Below are positions 18,396 to 28,258 of a DNA stretch of 64,000 nt, in pieces. The stretch comes from Flavobacteriales bacterium (GTDB lineage Bacteria; Bacteroidota; Bacteroidia; Flavobacteriales_F; PHOS-HE28). The translations under genes and the position numbers were made by a program. The stretch's first letter is position 1, and every line of letters starts with the position of its first letter. The DNA is taken from assembly GCA_016704485.1 (NCBI GenBank), contig JADJAA010000002.1, forward strand, positions 1,240,001 to 1,304,000, in the 5' to 3' direction. The notes under the pieces are model-generated. The model saw nothing but the letters and a program-made list of their open reading frames with translations, was not told where the DNA came from and searched no databases.

Positions 18396-18416
18396 CTGAA
18401 TATTCGTCGTATCAAA

Positions 18417-19001
18417 TTACTCAGCCGCAGGCGCTTCACTCTCAGTTGGGGTTTCAGCAGCCGGAGCCTCAGGTGCGCTTTCAGCAGCAGCCTCTTCTTC
18501 ACCAGCAGGCTCCATCGGCATGATCTCTGGTGGTGCGCTCAACGCAGCAAGTTTAGCACTATGGCTAGCAGCCATATCCGATGCTTTCTTACGCTCTGCG
18601 GTAAGACGGTCTTTCGTAGCATACTCAGCACTTTGCACGAGCTTGCTCTTCTTTCCCTCGATCTTGGAATTCTTTTCGTTCAACCAGATCTCAAAACGGC
18701 GATCAGCCTCAGCTTGGTCGAATGCACCTTTCTTGATGCCATTAACGAGGTGATTCTTGTAAACAACACCGCTGTAGCTAAGGATAGCGCGGCAGGTATC
18801 GCTAGGCTGGGCACCTTTCTGGAGCCAGGCCATCGCTTTATCCACGTTCACTTCCACGAAAGCGGGGTTCATGTTCGGATCGTAGGCACCGATCCTTTCA
18901 ATGTATTTCCCGTCGCGTGGTGCACGAGAATCGGCAATTACCATGTGGTAATATGGCCGGCCTTTTTTGCCCTTTCTCTGAAGGCGGATGCGAGTTGGCA
19001 T
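18417..19001 (-). CDS. rpsP: 30S ribosomal protein S16 with long acidic C-terminal tail
   Basis: S16 core at residues 1-85 (TRIRLQRKGKKGRPYYHMVI and GKYIERIGAYDPN). The remaining 110 residues form a Lys-rich helical stretch and then an Ala/Glu/Pro tail, an extension seen in Bacteroidota S16 proteins; bacterial S16 is otherwise about 80-90 residues. The tail is low-complexity and probably disordered. A good promoter lies just upstream. Confidence 0.96.
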   Translation of the reverse strand: MPTRIRLQRKGKKGRPYYHMVIADSRAPRDGKYIERIGAYDPNMNPAFVEVNVDKAMAWLQKGAQPSDTCRAILSYSGVVYKNHLVNGIKKGAFDQAEADRRFEIWLNEKNSKIEGKKSKLVQSAEYATKDRLTAERKKASDMAASHSAKLAALSAPPEIMPMEPAGEEEAAAESAPEAPAAETPTESEAPAAE

Positions 19002-19037
19002 GTCGCTAATTGTTTTAGTTTTCCCGGAATTGGGGGT

Positions 19038-19070
19038 GCAAAAGTGAGGTTTTTTAGGAAGACCACCAAA
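19038..19070 (-). promoter_or_regulatory. Promoter of rpsP
   Basis: On the minus strand TTTG (19070-19067), a 20-base spacer, and CACTTTTGC (19046-19038), close to the Bacteroidota -33/-7 pattern. Confidence 0.6.
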
Positions 19071-19169
19071 TGTGGTAGGGATCCTTCTTCAAATTCATAC
19101 TCAGACCCACACCAACATACTCAGATGAGGCTCAGGAATTCGACTGAATTCCCCTCTCCGGGAACACTG

Positions 19170-19178
19170 CATCTTTGC
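19170..19178 (+). promoter_or_regulatory. -7 element directly before the GH20 gene (leaderless layout)
   Basis: CATCTTTGC ends three bases before the ATG at 19182. With the usual Bacteroidota spacing, transcription would start at or next to the start codon. Confidence 0.45.
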
Positions 19179-19181
19179 AAA

Positions 19182-21428
19182 ATGCGCCCCATCCTACTTT
19201 TCTTTCTCCTGCCGTTGCTGACGCACGCTCAACTCGCCGTCCCAGGGATCATACCTGCACCAGCAGAGCTAACGCTGACCAAAGGCGATTGCCGCTTGGA
19301 CCGGCCTTGGAAACTTATTGGAACGTCCATTGAAGCTAAGGCGTTGACCGAATTCTTGAGCACTGAGATCTCCAATATCCGCAGCGCTTCCGATGTTGTT
19401 TCCGGAACACCGTTACCCATCATCTTGGAACAGGTCGTATTCGACACATTGGTGCCAGATGGCTACTATAGCTTGGGTGTTGACCTGGATCGGATCACGA
19501 TCACCAGCAACAGTGAACAAGGACTGTTCTATGGCACACGCACGTTAATTCAGTTGTTGGAATACGCCAAAGAACACCACAGCATACCTTGTTTGGTCAT
19601 TGTGGACCACCCTCGCTTCAGCTGGCGTGGAATGCATTTGGATGTCGTGCGCCATTTCTTCCCGGTGGGTTTCGTGAAGAAGTATATCAACCTGTTGGCA
19701 CGGTACAAAATGAACAGTTTTCACTGGCACTTGACGGATGACCAAGGCTGGCGGATCGAGATCAAGCAACATCCGAAGTTGACGGCGGTAGGTGGTCAAC
19801 GGAAAGGCAGTCAAGTGGGGCCATACGGCAGGCTGGAATACGACAGCATACCATACGGTGGTTTCTACACGCAGGAGCAGATCCGCGAAGTGGTTGCGTA
19901 CGCTGCGGCGCGGCACATCAACGTGGTACCGGAGATCGAAATGCCGGGGCATGCCATGGCGGCGTTGGCGGCATACCCTGAGTTGGGTTGCACCGGTGGG
20001 CCATACGAAGTACAACGCGGTTGGGGCGTGTTCGAGGATGTTTTCTGCGCGGGCAATGACACGGTATTCACTATGCTTGAAGACATTCTGAGCGAAGTGA
20101 TGGACCTCTTCCCTGGTCCATACATCCACATTGGCGGTGATGAAAGCCCGAAGGATCGGTGGAAGGTTTGCCCGAAATGCCAAGCCCGCATGAATACGAA
20201 CGGCCTGAAGGATGAGCACGAACTGCAGAGCTACTTCATCCAACGGATCGAGAACTACGTGAATTCTAAAGGGCGTAATATCATTGGCTGGGATGAGATC
20301 CTGGAAGGAGGTTTGGCACCCAATGCTGCGGTGATGAGCTGGCGCGGAACAGAAGGCGGTGTCGCAGCGGCGAAGTCGGGCCACGATGCGGTGATGAGTC
20401 CTGGAAGTCATTGTTATTTCGATCATTACCAAGGTGATCCTGCGAATGAACCGCTAGCCTTTGGTGGGTACACCACAGTTCAAAAGGTCTACAGCTATGA
20501 GCCGGTGCCCGAAGAGTTGAACGCAGAACAAGCGAACCACATTCTCGGCGCGCAGGGCAATATTTGGACGGAATACATTCTTACGCCGGAGCATGTGGAG
20601 TACATGCTGGCACCACGAATGTTGGCCTTGGCCGAAGTGTTGTGGACGCCGAAGGAGAAGCGCGATGAGGCGGGTTTCATTGAACGGCTGGAGGCGGAGT
20701 TTCCAAGGCTGGATGCGATGAACGTGAACTACTCCAAGAGCTTGTACCAAGTGAGTTTCAAACTGAGCCAAGGCACCGCACCGGGGTCAATACTGGTGCG
20801 GACCCCTTATTATGGCGGCAGTGGAGTTAAGGTATGGCAAGAGCCTGAGGTGATACTTGAACTGGATGGGAGTGGACTTACCGTACGGTCGGATGCTGTG
20901 CTAAAAGCACACGGCTACATCAATGGAGGCGCGACCCCTGCTGACACATCGTCCATAACACTCAGATTCAACAAAGCCACCGCCCAAAAGATCACATTGA
21001 GCGCCCAACCGAACGAGCGCTATGGTGAAGGTGGCGCATTCACACTTGTTGATGGCATAACGGCACAAGAAAAGCGCGTGAACACGGAATGGTTGGGGTG
21101 GAAGGAAAATGTAACGATCACTGTCGACCTTGGCAATGAACAGGACATCAATTCCATCGGCATTGGCGCATTGAATGAAACACATAGCTGGATCCACCTA
21201 CCGGAGCAGGTTGATATAGCAACGAGTCTGGATGGCAAGGACTATTCACCCTATGGAACCGTGAAAGCAGAAACTTCAAATTCCGGGCGAATGGAACTGG
21301 GAAAAGAACTCACAGCCAAAGCCCGCTATGTTCGTTTATCCGTGAAGCACAAGGCAACTATCCCTGATGGTTTTCAGGGTGCCGGGAATCCGTCGTGGTT
21401 GTTCTTGGATGAGGTCACCGTGCGTTGA
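19182..21428 (+). CDS. Secreted beta-N-acetylhexosaminidase, GH20
   Basis: A 748-residue exported enzyme releasing terminal GlcNAc/GalNAc from chitin oligomers or glycans by substrate-assisted catalysis. The signal peptide is MRPILLFFLLPLLTHAQ. GH20b domain at about 20-140; catalytic barrel from about 145 with SWRGMHLDVVRHFFP and the acid pair Asp320-Glu321 in HIGGDESPKD. The C-terminal part has a chitobiase-like segment and an F5/8 type C-like sugar-binding domain (IHLPEQVDIATSLDG). No T9SS sorting domain is seen. The frame is open 207 codons upstream, but that stretch overlaps rpsP on the other strand and is not family sequence. Confidence 0.95.
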   Translation: MRPILLFFLLPLLTHAQLAVPGIIPAPAELTLTKGDCRLDRPWKLIGTSIEAKALTEFLSTEISNIRSASDVVSGTPLPIILEQVVFDTLVPDGYYSLGVDLDRITITSNSEQGLFYGTRTLIQLLEYAKEHHSIPCLVIVDHPRFSWRGMHLDVVRHFFPVGFVKKYINLLARYKMNSFHWHLTDDQGWRIEIKQHPKLTAVGGQRKGSQVGPYGRLEYDSIPYGGFYTQEQIREVVAYAAARHINVVPEIEMPGHAMAALAAYPELGCTGGPYEVQRGWGVFEDVFCAGNDTVFTMLEDILSEVMDLFPGPYIHIGGDESPKDRWKVCPKCQARMNTNGLKDEHELQSYFIQRIENYVNSKGRNIIGWDEILEGGLAPNAAVMSWRGTEGGVAAAKSGHDAVMSPGSHCYFDHYQGDPANEPLAFGGYTTVQKVYSYEPVPEELNAEQANHILGAQGNIWTEYILTPEHVEYMLAPRMLALAEVLWTPKEKRDEAGFIERLEAEFPRLDAMNVNYSKSLYQVSFKLSQGTAPGSILVRTPYYGGSGVKVWQEPEVILELDGSGLTVRSDAVLKAHGYINGGATPADTSSITLRFNKATAQKITLSAQPNERYGEGGAFTLVDGITAQEKRVNTEWLGWKENVTITVDLGNEQDINSIGIGALNETHSWIHLPEQVDIATSLDGKDYSPYGTVKAETSNSGRMELGKELTAKARYVRLSVKHKATIPDGFQGAGNPSWLFLDEVTVR

Positions 21429-21532
21429 TCGATGGATCTAGGATCAAAAGGCTGGGCACCGGATCGCGTTCATTGTTCGTCAGAAAAGCGTCATCTTCGC
21501 GTTGGCGACCCTAAAAACCTATCGAACGAAAC

Positions 21533-23914
21533 ATGCTAAGATCCACGTTACTCTTTACTTCTATGGCACTGGTGATCAGTGTACCTGTGCTTGCACAACC
21601 TTGCTCAACTGGTGAGAGTGAGATGGTGGTGAACATTGTATCTGACGCTTGGCCTGGTGAGATCAGTTGGAATCTTCAATTGAACGGATCCACGGTTCAA
21701 AGCGGCACTGCTGCTGGTGCTTCGTTCTGTGTTGAGGACGATCAATGTTTGATCTTCAACATGCTGGATAGTTATGGCGATGGTCTAACAGGTGTTGGCG
21801 GATATACCGTAACACTTGGCGGGGTAGTTGTTGCAAGCGGTGGTGCCGCTAATGGCAATAATTACACCTATAGTCAGACCACGGAATTGAATTGCCCTCC
21901 AGGCTTCAGTTGCAGCAATCCTTTAACAGTTGTTGAAGGCGCCTATTCAGCACCACACGCCAATACATGGTACAGTTTCACCGCAACGGTCAACGGGTCT
22001 TATGTGATAACCACCTGTGGTCTATCGAGCTGCGATACGCGTATATGGGTATATGACCATTGTACGGGGTTGGTTCCGGATAATTCACCAGCGGGTACCA
22101 TGTACTTTGCCGATGGCGGATGTAACACAGGACCTCAAGCCGAACTCTTTGCGAATTTGGCCACTGGCGATCAAGTTTGGATCCGTATCGGTGATAACGA
22201 TGGTGCTTGCAATGGCGCTGCGATCGATTGGTCGATAAACTACTTCGGGCCTATCACTGGATGTACGCAATTCAACTCGTGCAATTACGACCCATTGGCC
22301 ACAGTGGATGATGGCAGTTGCATTATGTGGGGTGATCCACTTTGTCCTGATGGTCCGGACCTGACCGTGGATCAGAACCGTTTGTTGACCTCGTTGAACC
22401 TAAGCACCACAACCGTGGAAGAAGGTAATTGTTACATCGCTGAAGGCTGTTTGACCGGTTACGGAGAGCGTGAGATCTTGCGCTTCAGCACGCGCATCGC
22501 CAACATTGGCCAATTGGACTATTACATCGGCACTCCTGCTGCGAACCCTGATCAATTCGAACTCGTGAATTGTCACGGACACGTGCATTATAAAGGCTAT
22601 GCGGAATACTTGCTGTACGATATGGATGGTCAGGAGCTTTCCAATGGTTTCAAGAATGGGTTCTGTGTAATGGACATTGATTGCAACGGTGGTGGCACAG
22701 GTCAGTATGGCTGCGGCAATATGGGGATCAGTGCTGGTTGTGCAGATGTTTACGGCAGCGGTACCAGCTGCAACTGGTTGGATATCACTGGCATTCCTGA
22801 GGGTAATTACACAATGGTGGTTCGGACCAATTGGGACAATGACCCGGATGCGCTAGGCCGAATTGAAACCGATATCTACAATAACTGGGCACAGCTCTGT
22901 TTGTTCATTGATCGCACCCCAACACTGGTAGTTACGGTGGACACGGTCTGCGATCCTTATGTCGATTGCCTTGGCGAGATCTACGGATCTGCTCAATACG
23001 ACTGTATGGGCGATTGTGCCGGAACAGCGTTGATCGGAGATCTGAATACGGACGGATACCAGAACAATGTGGATGTGAACGAATACCTCAACGGTATCAT
23101 GGGCAACGACCTTACGCCATTGCCATGCACGGATATTGATCAGGATGGTAACATTACCGTAACGGACGCCGCGTTGATGGCGTTCTGTAACTACTGGAAC
23201 ACATACAACCACCCACCGGACAGTGCTGCAGTACATGACCATTGCAATTTCCCGTTCAATGAGATCATCAACCCGAATGACAGTGTGACATTCACCATTG
23301 GAGCAATGAACACGAGCGAAGGCTGGATGGATATCCACGTAAAGAACACGCACCGCAAAATGCTAGGGTATGAATTGATGCTGAGCGGCATTGCGATAAC
23401 CAGCGTAGAGAGTTTGTACGATCCGGTTGCGTATCCCGCAACACCTTCATGGTCATTCGGCACCGGTCATTTGATGTGCTTGAGCCAGGTCGATTCGTTG
23501 ATCCAGCGTGGACCTGACTTCAAACCATTGTGCAGGGTCCATTTCATCAATCCTGGTTCAATGATCTGCATTGACCAAGTGATCGATGTGGTGAATGAGA
23601 ACTACCATAACTCGATCAATATTTTGGAGAACGCCTGTGCTACTGTTACAGGTGTTGGTGATCTCGGTGTTGAACAAGGCATACGTGTATTCCCGAACCC
23701 ATTCACCGATCAGACCACAATGCTTTATCCACCTGCAGGACAGTCCGTGACCTTGCGTGTAATGGATCTACAAGGACGTTTGGTGCAGCAACAAGTTGAT
23801 GCCAGCGGAACCGGAAGGTTCACCATTGAGCGACGTGGCATGGCCGCAGGTGCGTACCACTACCAACTGAGTGGAGCAGTGAACGGTGCAGGTAAAATGC
23901 ACGTGGAACAGTAA
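21533..23914 (+). CDS. T9SS-exported lysyl oxidase-like protein
   Basis: A 793-residue protein with a signal peptide (ending VLAQP), Cys-rich domains to about residue 265, a lysyl oxidase domain at about 272-462, a dockerin-like segment (IGDLNTDGYQNNVDVNEYL, then DIDQDGNITVTDAALM) and a type A sorting domain. In the oxidase domain the copper site CHGHVH supplies His348, His350 and His352. Lys374 in GFKNGFCVMD and Tyr407 in GCADVYGSG sit where animal enzymes form the lysine tyrosylquinone cofactor. Such enzymes deaminate lysine side chains and crosslink proteins. The bacterial substrate is unknown. A possible promoter box CATCTTCGC lies at 21492. Confidence 0.88.
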   Translation: MLRSTLLFTSMALVISVPVLAQPCSTGESEMVVNIVSDAWPGEISWNLQLNGSTVQSGTAAGASFCVEDDQCLIFNMLDSYGDGLTGVGGYTVTLGGVVVASGGAANGNNYTYSQTTELNCPPGFSCSNPLTVVEGAYSAPHANTWYSFTATVNGSYVITTCGLSSCDTRIWVYDHCTGLVPDNSPAGTMYFADGGCNTGPQAELFANLATGDQVWIRIGDNDGACNGAAIDWSINYFGPITGCTQFNSCNYDPLATVDDGSCIMWGDPLCPDGPDLTVDQNRLLTSLNLSTTTVEEGNCYIAEGCLTGYGEREILRFSTRIANIGQLDYYIGTPAANPDQFELVNCHGHVHYKGYAEYLLYDMDGQELSNGFKNGFCVMDIDCNGGGTGQYGCGNMGISAGCADVYGSGTSCNWLDITGIPEGNYTMVVRTNWDNDPDALGRIETDIYNNWAQLCLFIDRTPTLVVTVDTVCDPYVDCLGEIYGSAQYDCMGDCAGTALIGDLNTDGYQNNVDVNEYLNGIMGNDLTPLPCTDIDQDGNITVTDAALMAFCNYWNTYNHPPDSAAVHDHCNFPFNEIINPNDSVTFTIGAMNTSEGWMDIHVKNTHRKMLGYELMLSGIAITSVESLYDPVAYPATPSWSFGTGHLMCLSQVDSLIQRGPDFKPLCRVHFINPGSMICIDQVIDVVNENYHNSINILENACATVTGVGDLGVEQGIRVFPNPFTDQTTMLYPPAGQSVTLRVMDLQGRLVQQQVDASGTGRFTIERRGMAAGAYHYQLSGAVNGAGKMHVEQ

Positions 23915-23935
23915 GTCACTAACAACATTTACAGT

Positions 23936-23966
23936 ACGCCCGAAGAGCAATTTGCTTTTTGGGCGT
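23936..23966 (+). terminator. Probable terminator after the lysyl oxidase gene
   Basis: ACGCCC pairs with GGGCGT, with an inner stem AGCAA/TTGCT. The T run lies inside the descending arm rather than after it, so strength is uncertain. Confidence 0.5.
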
Positions 23967-24115
23967 TCGTGTTTCCAGACCACGGAATATGCATTCGTTC
24001 GAACATACACTATCTGCTGATGAATTCGGGCCTTCAGCCCCCAGAATGAACATTGCGCCTACCAGCCCATGACGTTGTCATGAACAGGTAGCTGTTCGAC
24101 ATCCAACCCGATCCA

Positions 24116-25186
24116 TCAATCCGGGCTGCTTCCGTTGAACCACATGAGGAACTTTCGTTTCATGGGCAGCTCAAAGGCCAGATACACCGCAATAGCGATG
24201 AGTATGAGCAACGTTGAGTAGATCGCGATCTCATGCAAAGCCAACGAGGCAGAACGCAATCCATGAGAGTACAACATGAAGACGGGAAATTGAAGAAGAT
24301 AGATCGCGTAGCTGGCATCTCCCAACAATACGAATGGCCGCTTGCTCAATATGTTGGTGAGCTTGTTCTTGCCAAGCGCTAATCCGGTTATCAAAAGGAA
24401 AAATGCTGGAACCGCTCCACCATTATGCGCAGTTTCCCGCAATGGACCATCTCCTGTGTAGATCACAGCTATAGTGAGCACACTGCCCAACAGTAAAGGA
24501 GTTGACCATCTTGAAGCCTCAGGCCTATCAGCCATGTAGCGAATGAGCATTGCACAGACACAGCCAGCAGCGAACGTGCCGATGTGGAGCAGTGGGAAAT
24601 AGAGAATAAATGGTCCAGAAACATCCAAGGAGGTCGTAGCAGAACGAAGAAAGACCTCGATCAGGACATTACCGATCCAGATCACTACTAAGAAGATCGA
24701 GACCCTCACAGATCCGAAGGCCAGAACAATAGTCGCGATCAACGGAAATATCAGGTAGAACAACAACTCCACGGATATGGACCAGCCCGGATAATTGATG
24801 GCCAAGCACATCTCCGGGAACCAAGCATGCAGAGCGAAAAGTTGAGCAATGATCGCGTTACCCCGAGGCAGATCACCGAAATAATAGGCCTGAAGGCAAA
24901 AGGTCAGAATGAATGCCAACAAATAAAGCGGAGCAATGCGTGCGAGTCGCCTCAACCAGAATTTTCTCACATCGAGCGGTTTTCCCAAATAATTAATACC
25001 CAATACGACGCCGGAGAGGAAGAAAAAGAAACTCACGGCCACAGAACCTTCCGCAATGATGCTGTGGAGAAAAGGATAGCCGGCCTCGAAGGTCTGTTTC
25101 CCATAATGGTAGAACACCACCAACATCGCAGCCACGAAACGCAAGAAGGTCAGTTGAGGGAGATACATGGCGGATCTTAAGCTCAT
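24116..25186 (-). CDS. Acyltransferase 3 family membrane protein (OafA/YrhL-like)
   Basis: A 356-residue protein with about ten membrane helices. The start LPQLTFLRFVAAMLVVFYHYG carries the conserved Arg and the catalytic-site His of the family. SFFFFLSGVVLGINYLG and FWLRRLARIAPLYLLAF are the next hallmark segments. Such enzymes O-acylate surface polysaccharides or other envelope molecules. The acceptor is not evident because no polysaccharide genes are adjacent. Confidence 0.93.
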   Translation of the reverse strand: MSLRSAMYLPQLTFLRFVAAMLVVFYHYGKQTFEAGYPFLHSIIAEGSVAVSFFFFLSGVVLGINYLGKPLDVRKFWLRRLARIAPLYLLAFILTFCLQAYYFGDLPRGNAIIAQLFALHAWFPEMCLAINYPGWSISVELLFYLIFPLIATIVLAFGSVRVSIFLVVIWIGNVLIEVFLRSATTSLDVSGPFILYFPLLHIGTFAAGCVCAMLIRYMADRPEASRWSTPLLLGSVLTIAVIYTGDGPLRETAHNGGAVPAFFLLITGLALGKNKLTNILSKRPFVLLGDASYAIYLLQFPVFMLYSHGLRSASLALHEIAIYSTLLILIAIAVYLAFELPMKRKFLMWFNGSSPD

Positions 25187-25235
25187 TGTTCACCAACGTA
25201 CCTGTGGGAAACCGAATAATACACGACGACAACGA

Positions 25236-25700
25236 TCATTCAACGACCTCGGTCTTTGTTATTCTGGCTAATCCTTTTGCAGCGGTCGCTCTCACTTTAT
25301 TCTTGATCAAAGGAGACCAACCCAATAGTAACCCGGGTGTTCCCAATGCTTGCCGCGACCATTTCCAAAAATCGAACTCATCCAACTGACGAAGGATCAA
25401 ACCATTTTTCATCTCGAAGGATGAAACCACTTCGTTGTGTACACTTCGCCCTGTGCGGCTGAACGTGTAATGCGCTTCCCATTCCGCTTTACCGTTCGTT
25501 CCAGACTCTTCCAGCACGGAAAATCCGATCCGCAGGTCTGTGCCGTTGGTCAGCAACATCTTCCACATGGCTCTAACACCGGCGGCGTCCAGATCAGGAA
25601 AAACGGGATCACTGAAATGAGCATCCGGATGGTAACATGCACCCATGGTAGCCCAATCGCGATCCTGGAATGCGGAATAGAATCGATCCAATACAGCCAT
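25236..25700 (-). CDS. NTF2-like (SnoaL-type) protein
   Basis: A 154-residue protein with the cone-shaped NTF2-like fold: helix LDRFYSAFQDRDWATMGACY, then HPDAHFSDPVF, a pattern of SnoaL-like proteins, followed by beta strands with GKAEWEAHYTF and NEVVSSFEMKNGLILRQLDEF. Family members range from isomerases to non-catalytic proteins, so no reaction is assigned. The ATG at 25700 is chosen over 25721 because it starts the first helix closely. Confidence 0.8.
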   Translation of the reverse strand: MAVLDRFYSAFQDRDWATMGACYHPDAHFSDPVFPDLDAAGVRAMWKMLLTNGTDLRIGFSVLEESGTNGKAEWEAHYTFSRTGRSVHNEVVSSFEMKNGLILRQLDEFDFWKWSRQALGTPGLLLGWSPLIKNKVRATAAKGLARITKTEVVE

Positions 25701-25847
25701 GGTGCAAGATAGGCAGGGCATCTTTCATGCGCCGTATCATTTGGGTTCGTACATGGCCAGTGGAGCCAGATCTTGCGTCCGCCGAATATCCACTTGGGAA
25801 TCCGCGAAACGGGCGAAATGCTTCCAGCACATATTGCTTCAGCACCT

Positions 25848-25856
25848 TAGCTTTCG
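25848..25856 (+). promoter_or_regulatory. -7-like element directly before the PNGase F-like gene
   Basis: TAGCTTTCG ends three bases before the ATG at 25860, the same spacing as before the GH20 and DUF58 genes. One base differs from TAnnTTTG. Confidence 0.35.
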
Positions 25857-25859
25857 GCA

Positions 25860-28181
25860 ATGAAGTCGACTATTGCACTCTTGCTCTTGCTCTCCGCTCC
25901 ATTATTCTCCATAGGCCAATGTGATACGGTTGCCATCGCCAATACCGACTGGAGCGTTACCTACGTGGACAGCGAAGAACTTACAGGCGAAGGAGCGAAC
26001 AACGGCCATGCAGTAAACTGCTTCGACAATGATTCCCTCACCTTCTGGCATACACAATGGCAAAATGCAAACCCACCGTTTCCGCATGAGATCCATCTCG
26101 ATCTGGGCACAGTGCATGCGGTGAACGGGATCTCGCTTCTCTCACGCGACGCTAGCGCTGCCGGAAAAGCCAAGAACTTTGAGTTGTACCTGAGCATGGA
26201 CGGAGCCGACTGGGGAAACCTGCAATCCGCTGGTGACTTCACGTATGCTGACCTCAATGCCGGTGCCCAACGTGGCTCTGCTTATTTCGGAGCGGTGGAT
26301 GCGCGTTATGTGCGGCTGGTGGTAAACTCCAGCTACTCTACCGGTCCTTATCTGATGGTGGCCGAGCTGAACCTCTTTGAATATACCGGTACTGGATGTG
26401 CCCCCACGGGTCAGTCGAACCAGATCACCTCCATCGATCCGATCGCGGACCAAAGCACTACTGCGCCCGATCTAACACTGAACGGATCCGCTAGCTCTGG
26501 ACTTCCAGTTACCTATTCAGTCGTTTCCGGACCAGCTACCGTCGCAGGTTCTACACTCACTTTGGACGGTACCGCCGGAACAGTTACCGTGCGTGCCGAA
26601 CAAGCCGGCGATGCAACGTGGTATCCGGCATCCGCTACCACAATTTTCAATGTGCTTGACCTTTCAACCTATGACCCGGTGATGAGCGTTAAACTCACGG
26701 AAGACTACCCGATAGAAATGCCCCAACTTCACGCTTACGCATTGTATGCCACCGCCAGCATCGATGAACCCGGCTTCAACAGCATTAGCAGTGTAGTGTT
26801 CAATGTCGATGGCACAGACCTGACTGCCGCAATAGAAAATGGCGCTTATACCGCGTGGTGGACTCCGAACGCTTATGGTGTGCATGCAATTACGGTCACG
26901 GCTACTGCCAGTAATGGGAACAGTACCTCCGAGACCCTCAACATCGATGTGGTGAACGTTGCTGCTGATCAAACGGTTGCCACCTTCGATGCAGGCGTGA
27001 TCAACTTCGATGGATCGGGTAGTTCGCAGTGGTATACTGGGAGCTACACCCTCCCGCAATCGGTGGGTGCGTACGACCACATCATTGCGAACCTAAGTGT
27101 CACCTGCCCAAGCGTAGCGGGCGGCTGCGATGATTGGGACCGCGTGGCCTGGGTGGAAGCGAAAGCACCGAACGGGAAGTGGATAGAGGTCATCCGGTAT
27201 GTTACTCCGTATGGTGTGGCTTGCGACCATAGCATCGACGTCACGGATCTCGCGTCCATCCTGCAAGGGAAAACCGATATCCGTATGTTCATCGAGACTT
27301 GGGGCACCGGAGGTTGGAAACTTGACCTGGACTTCACGTACGAGGCCGGAGTTCCAGCATACCTCTACTCCACCGTACAGGAAGTGTGGCACGGCAACTA
27401 CAATTTCGGTGACCCAACGAACCTGCAACCCATGGACACTGTGGGGTTGGCACCGGGCACGGGAACAGAAAGTGCCAGTATCCGGTTAGTTACCACCGGC
27501 CATGGATGGGGGCCAACCAATACCGGTAACGCCGCCGAATTTTACCACGCCAACCATAACATTATCGTGAACGGTATCCACAGCTTTCCGCAGGATCTGT
27601 GGACAGATTGCAACCCCAACCCGGACGGTTGCTCACCTCAGAGCGGCACTTGGCAGTACGATCGTGCCGGCTGGTGTCCGGGAAGCATTGCACCGCCGTT
27701 CGAGTTTGATGTAACGCCCTATCTCAGCGAGGGATCATTCGCACTATCGTACATCTTTCAAGAGAGCTACATGGATCTCTGCAACCCCGGTAACCCGAAT
27801 TGCATAAGTGGTACCACCTGCTCTGATTGCAACGATGGATATAACCCCTACTACCGCGTTGGCGGATACCTCATCAGCCGGGGCAACATGCCCAATGTTG
27901 TGGGGATAACAGCACCGGCAGCACTAGAGCAGGAGAACAGCATGACCATCAGCCCTAATCCAAGTGACGGGCATTTCACGATCCAACTGCAAAGTGAATT
28001 AGGCAGATCCGTGGTGACCGTGCATGACATCTCCGGCAAAGCGTTAAAAACCTATTTCTTCAACTCCAACGCCCAATTGGCGAGCTATGGTTTTGACCTT
28101 TCCAACTTGGCACAAGGCACATACTTCGTGAAGGTGCAGAACGAGAACACCACGTTGGCAGGGAAAGTAGTTGTGCGGTGA
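25860..28181 (+). CDS. T9SS-exported PNGase F-like peptide N-glycosidase
   Basis: A 773-residue secreted protein. Signal peptide to about residue 20, F5/8 type C domain (about 30-175), two Ig/cadherin-like beta domains (190-365), then the two jelly-roll halves of PNGase F (about 370-670) and a type A sorting domain. The three residues essential in Elizabethkingia PNGase F are matched: Asp427 in CDDWDR (Asp60), Glu479 in FIETWG (Glu118) and Glu560 in NAAEFYHANH (Glu206). DRAGWCPG is also conserved. The enzyme would cut N-glycans from glycoproteins at the Asn amide. The extra N-terminal domains probably bind glycans. Confidence 0.9.
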   Translation: MKSTIALLLLLSAPLFSIGQCDTVAIANTDWSVTYVDSEELTGEGANNGHAVNCFDNDSLTFWHTQWQNANPPFPHEIHLDLGTVHAVNGISLLSRDASAAGKAKNFELYLSMDGADWGNLQSAGDFTYADLNAGAQRGSAYFGAVDARYVRLVVNSSYSTGPYLMVAELNLFEYTGTGCAPTGQSNQITSIDPIADQSTTAPDLTLNGSASSGLPVTYSVVSGPATVAGSTLTLDGTAGTVTVRAEQAGDATWYPASATTIFNVLDLSTYDPVMSVKLTEDYPIEMPQLHAYALYATASIDEPGFNSISSVVFNVDGTDLTAAIENGAYTAWWTPNAYGVHAITVTATASNGNSTSETLNIDVVNVAADQTVATFDAGVINFDGSGSSQWYTGSYTLPQSVGAYDHIIANLSVTCPSVAGGCDDWDRVAWVEAKAPNGKWIEVIRYVTPYGVACDHSIDVTDLASILQGKTDIRMFIETWGTGGWKLDLDFTYEAGVPAYLYSTVQEVWHGNYNFGDPTNLQPMDTVGLAPGTGTESASIRLVTTGHGWGPTNTGNAAEFYHANHNIIVNGIHSFPQDLWTDCNPNPDGCSPQSGTWQYDRAGWCPGSIAPPFEFDVTPYLSEGSFALSYIFQESYMDLCNPGNPNCISGTTCSDCNDGYNPYYRVGGYLISRGNMPNVVGITAPAALEQENSMTISPNPSDGHFTIQLQSELGRSVVTVHDISGKALKTYFFNSNAQLASYGFDLSNLAQGTYFVKVQNENTTLAGKVVVR

Positions 28182-28258
28182 AGAGTTGGGCAGATCGTGT
28201 TCGTGCGACCGGACATGTGCACAAACAGTTTTAAGGCTATCGAATTAGATCTTGTGCA

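Noticed and set aside
17037..19001. Expected trmD and rplS after rpsP-rimM
   Set aside because: No such genes are present; trmN6 follows rimM instead.
18561..19181. 207-codon upstream extension of the GH20 frame
   Set aside because: It overlaps rpsP on the opposite strand, and the signal peptide starts at 19182.
19545..20432. 295-codon minus-strand ORF
   Set aside because: It lies fully inside the GH20 gene on the other strand and has no recognisable domain.
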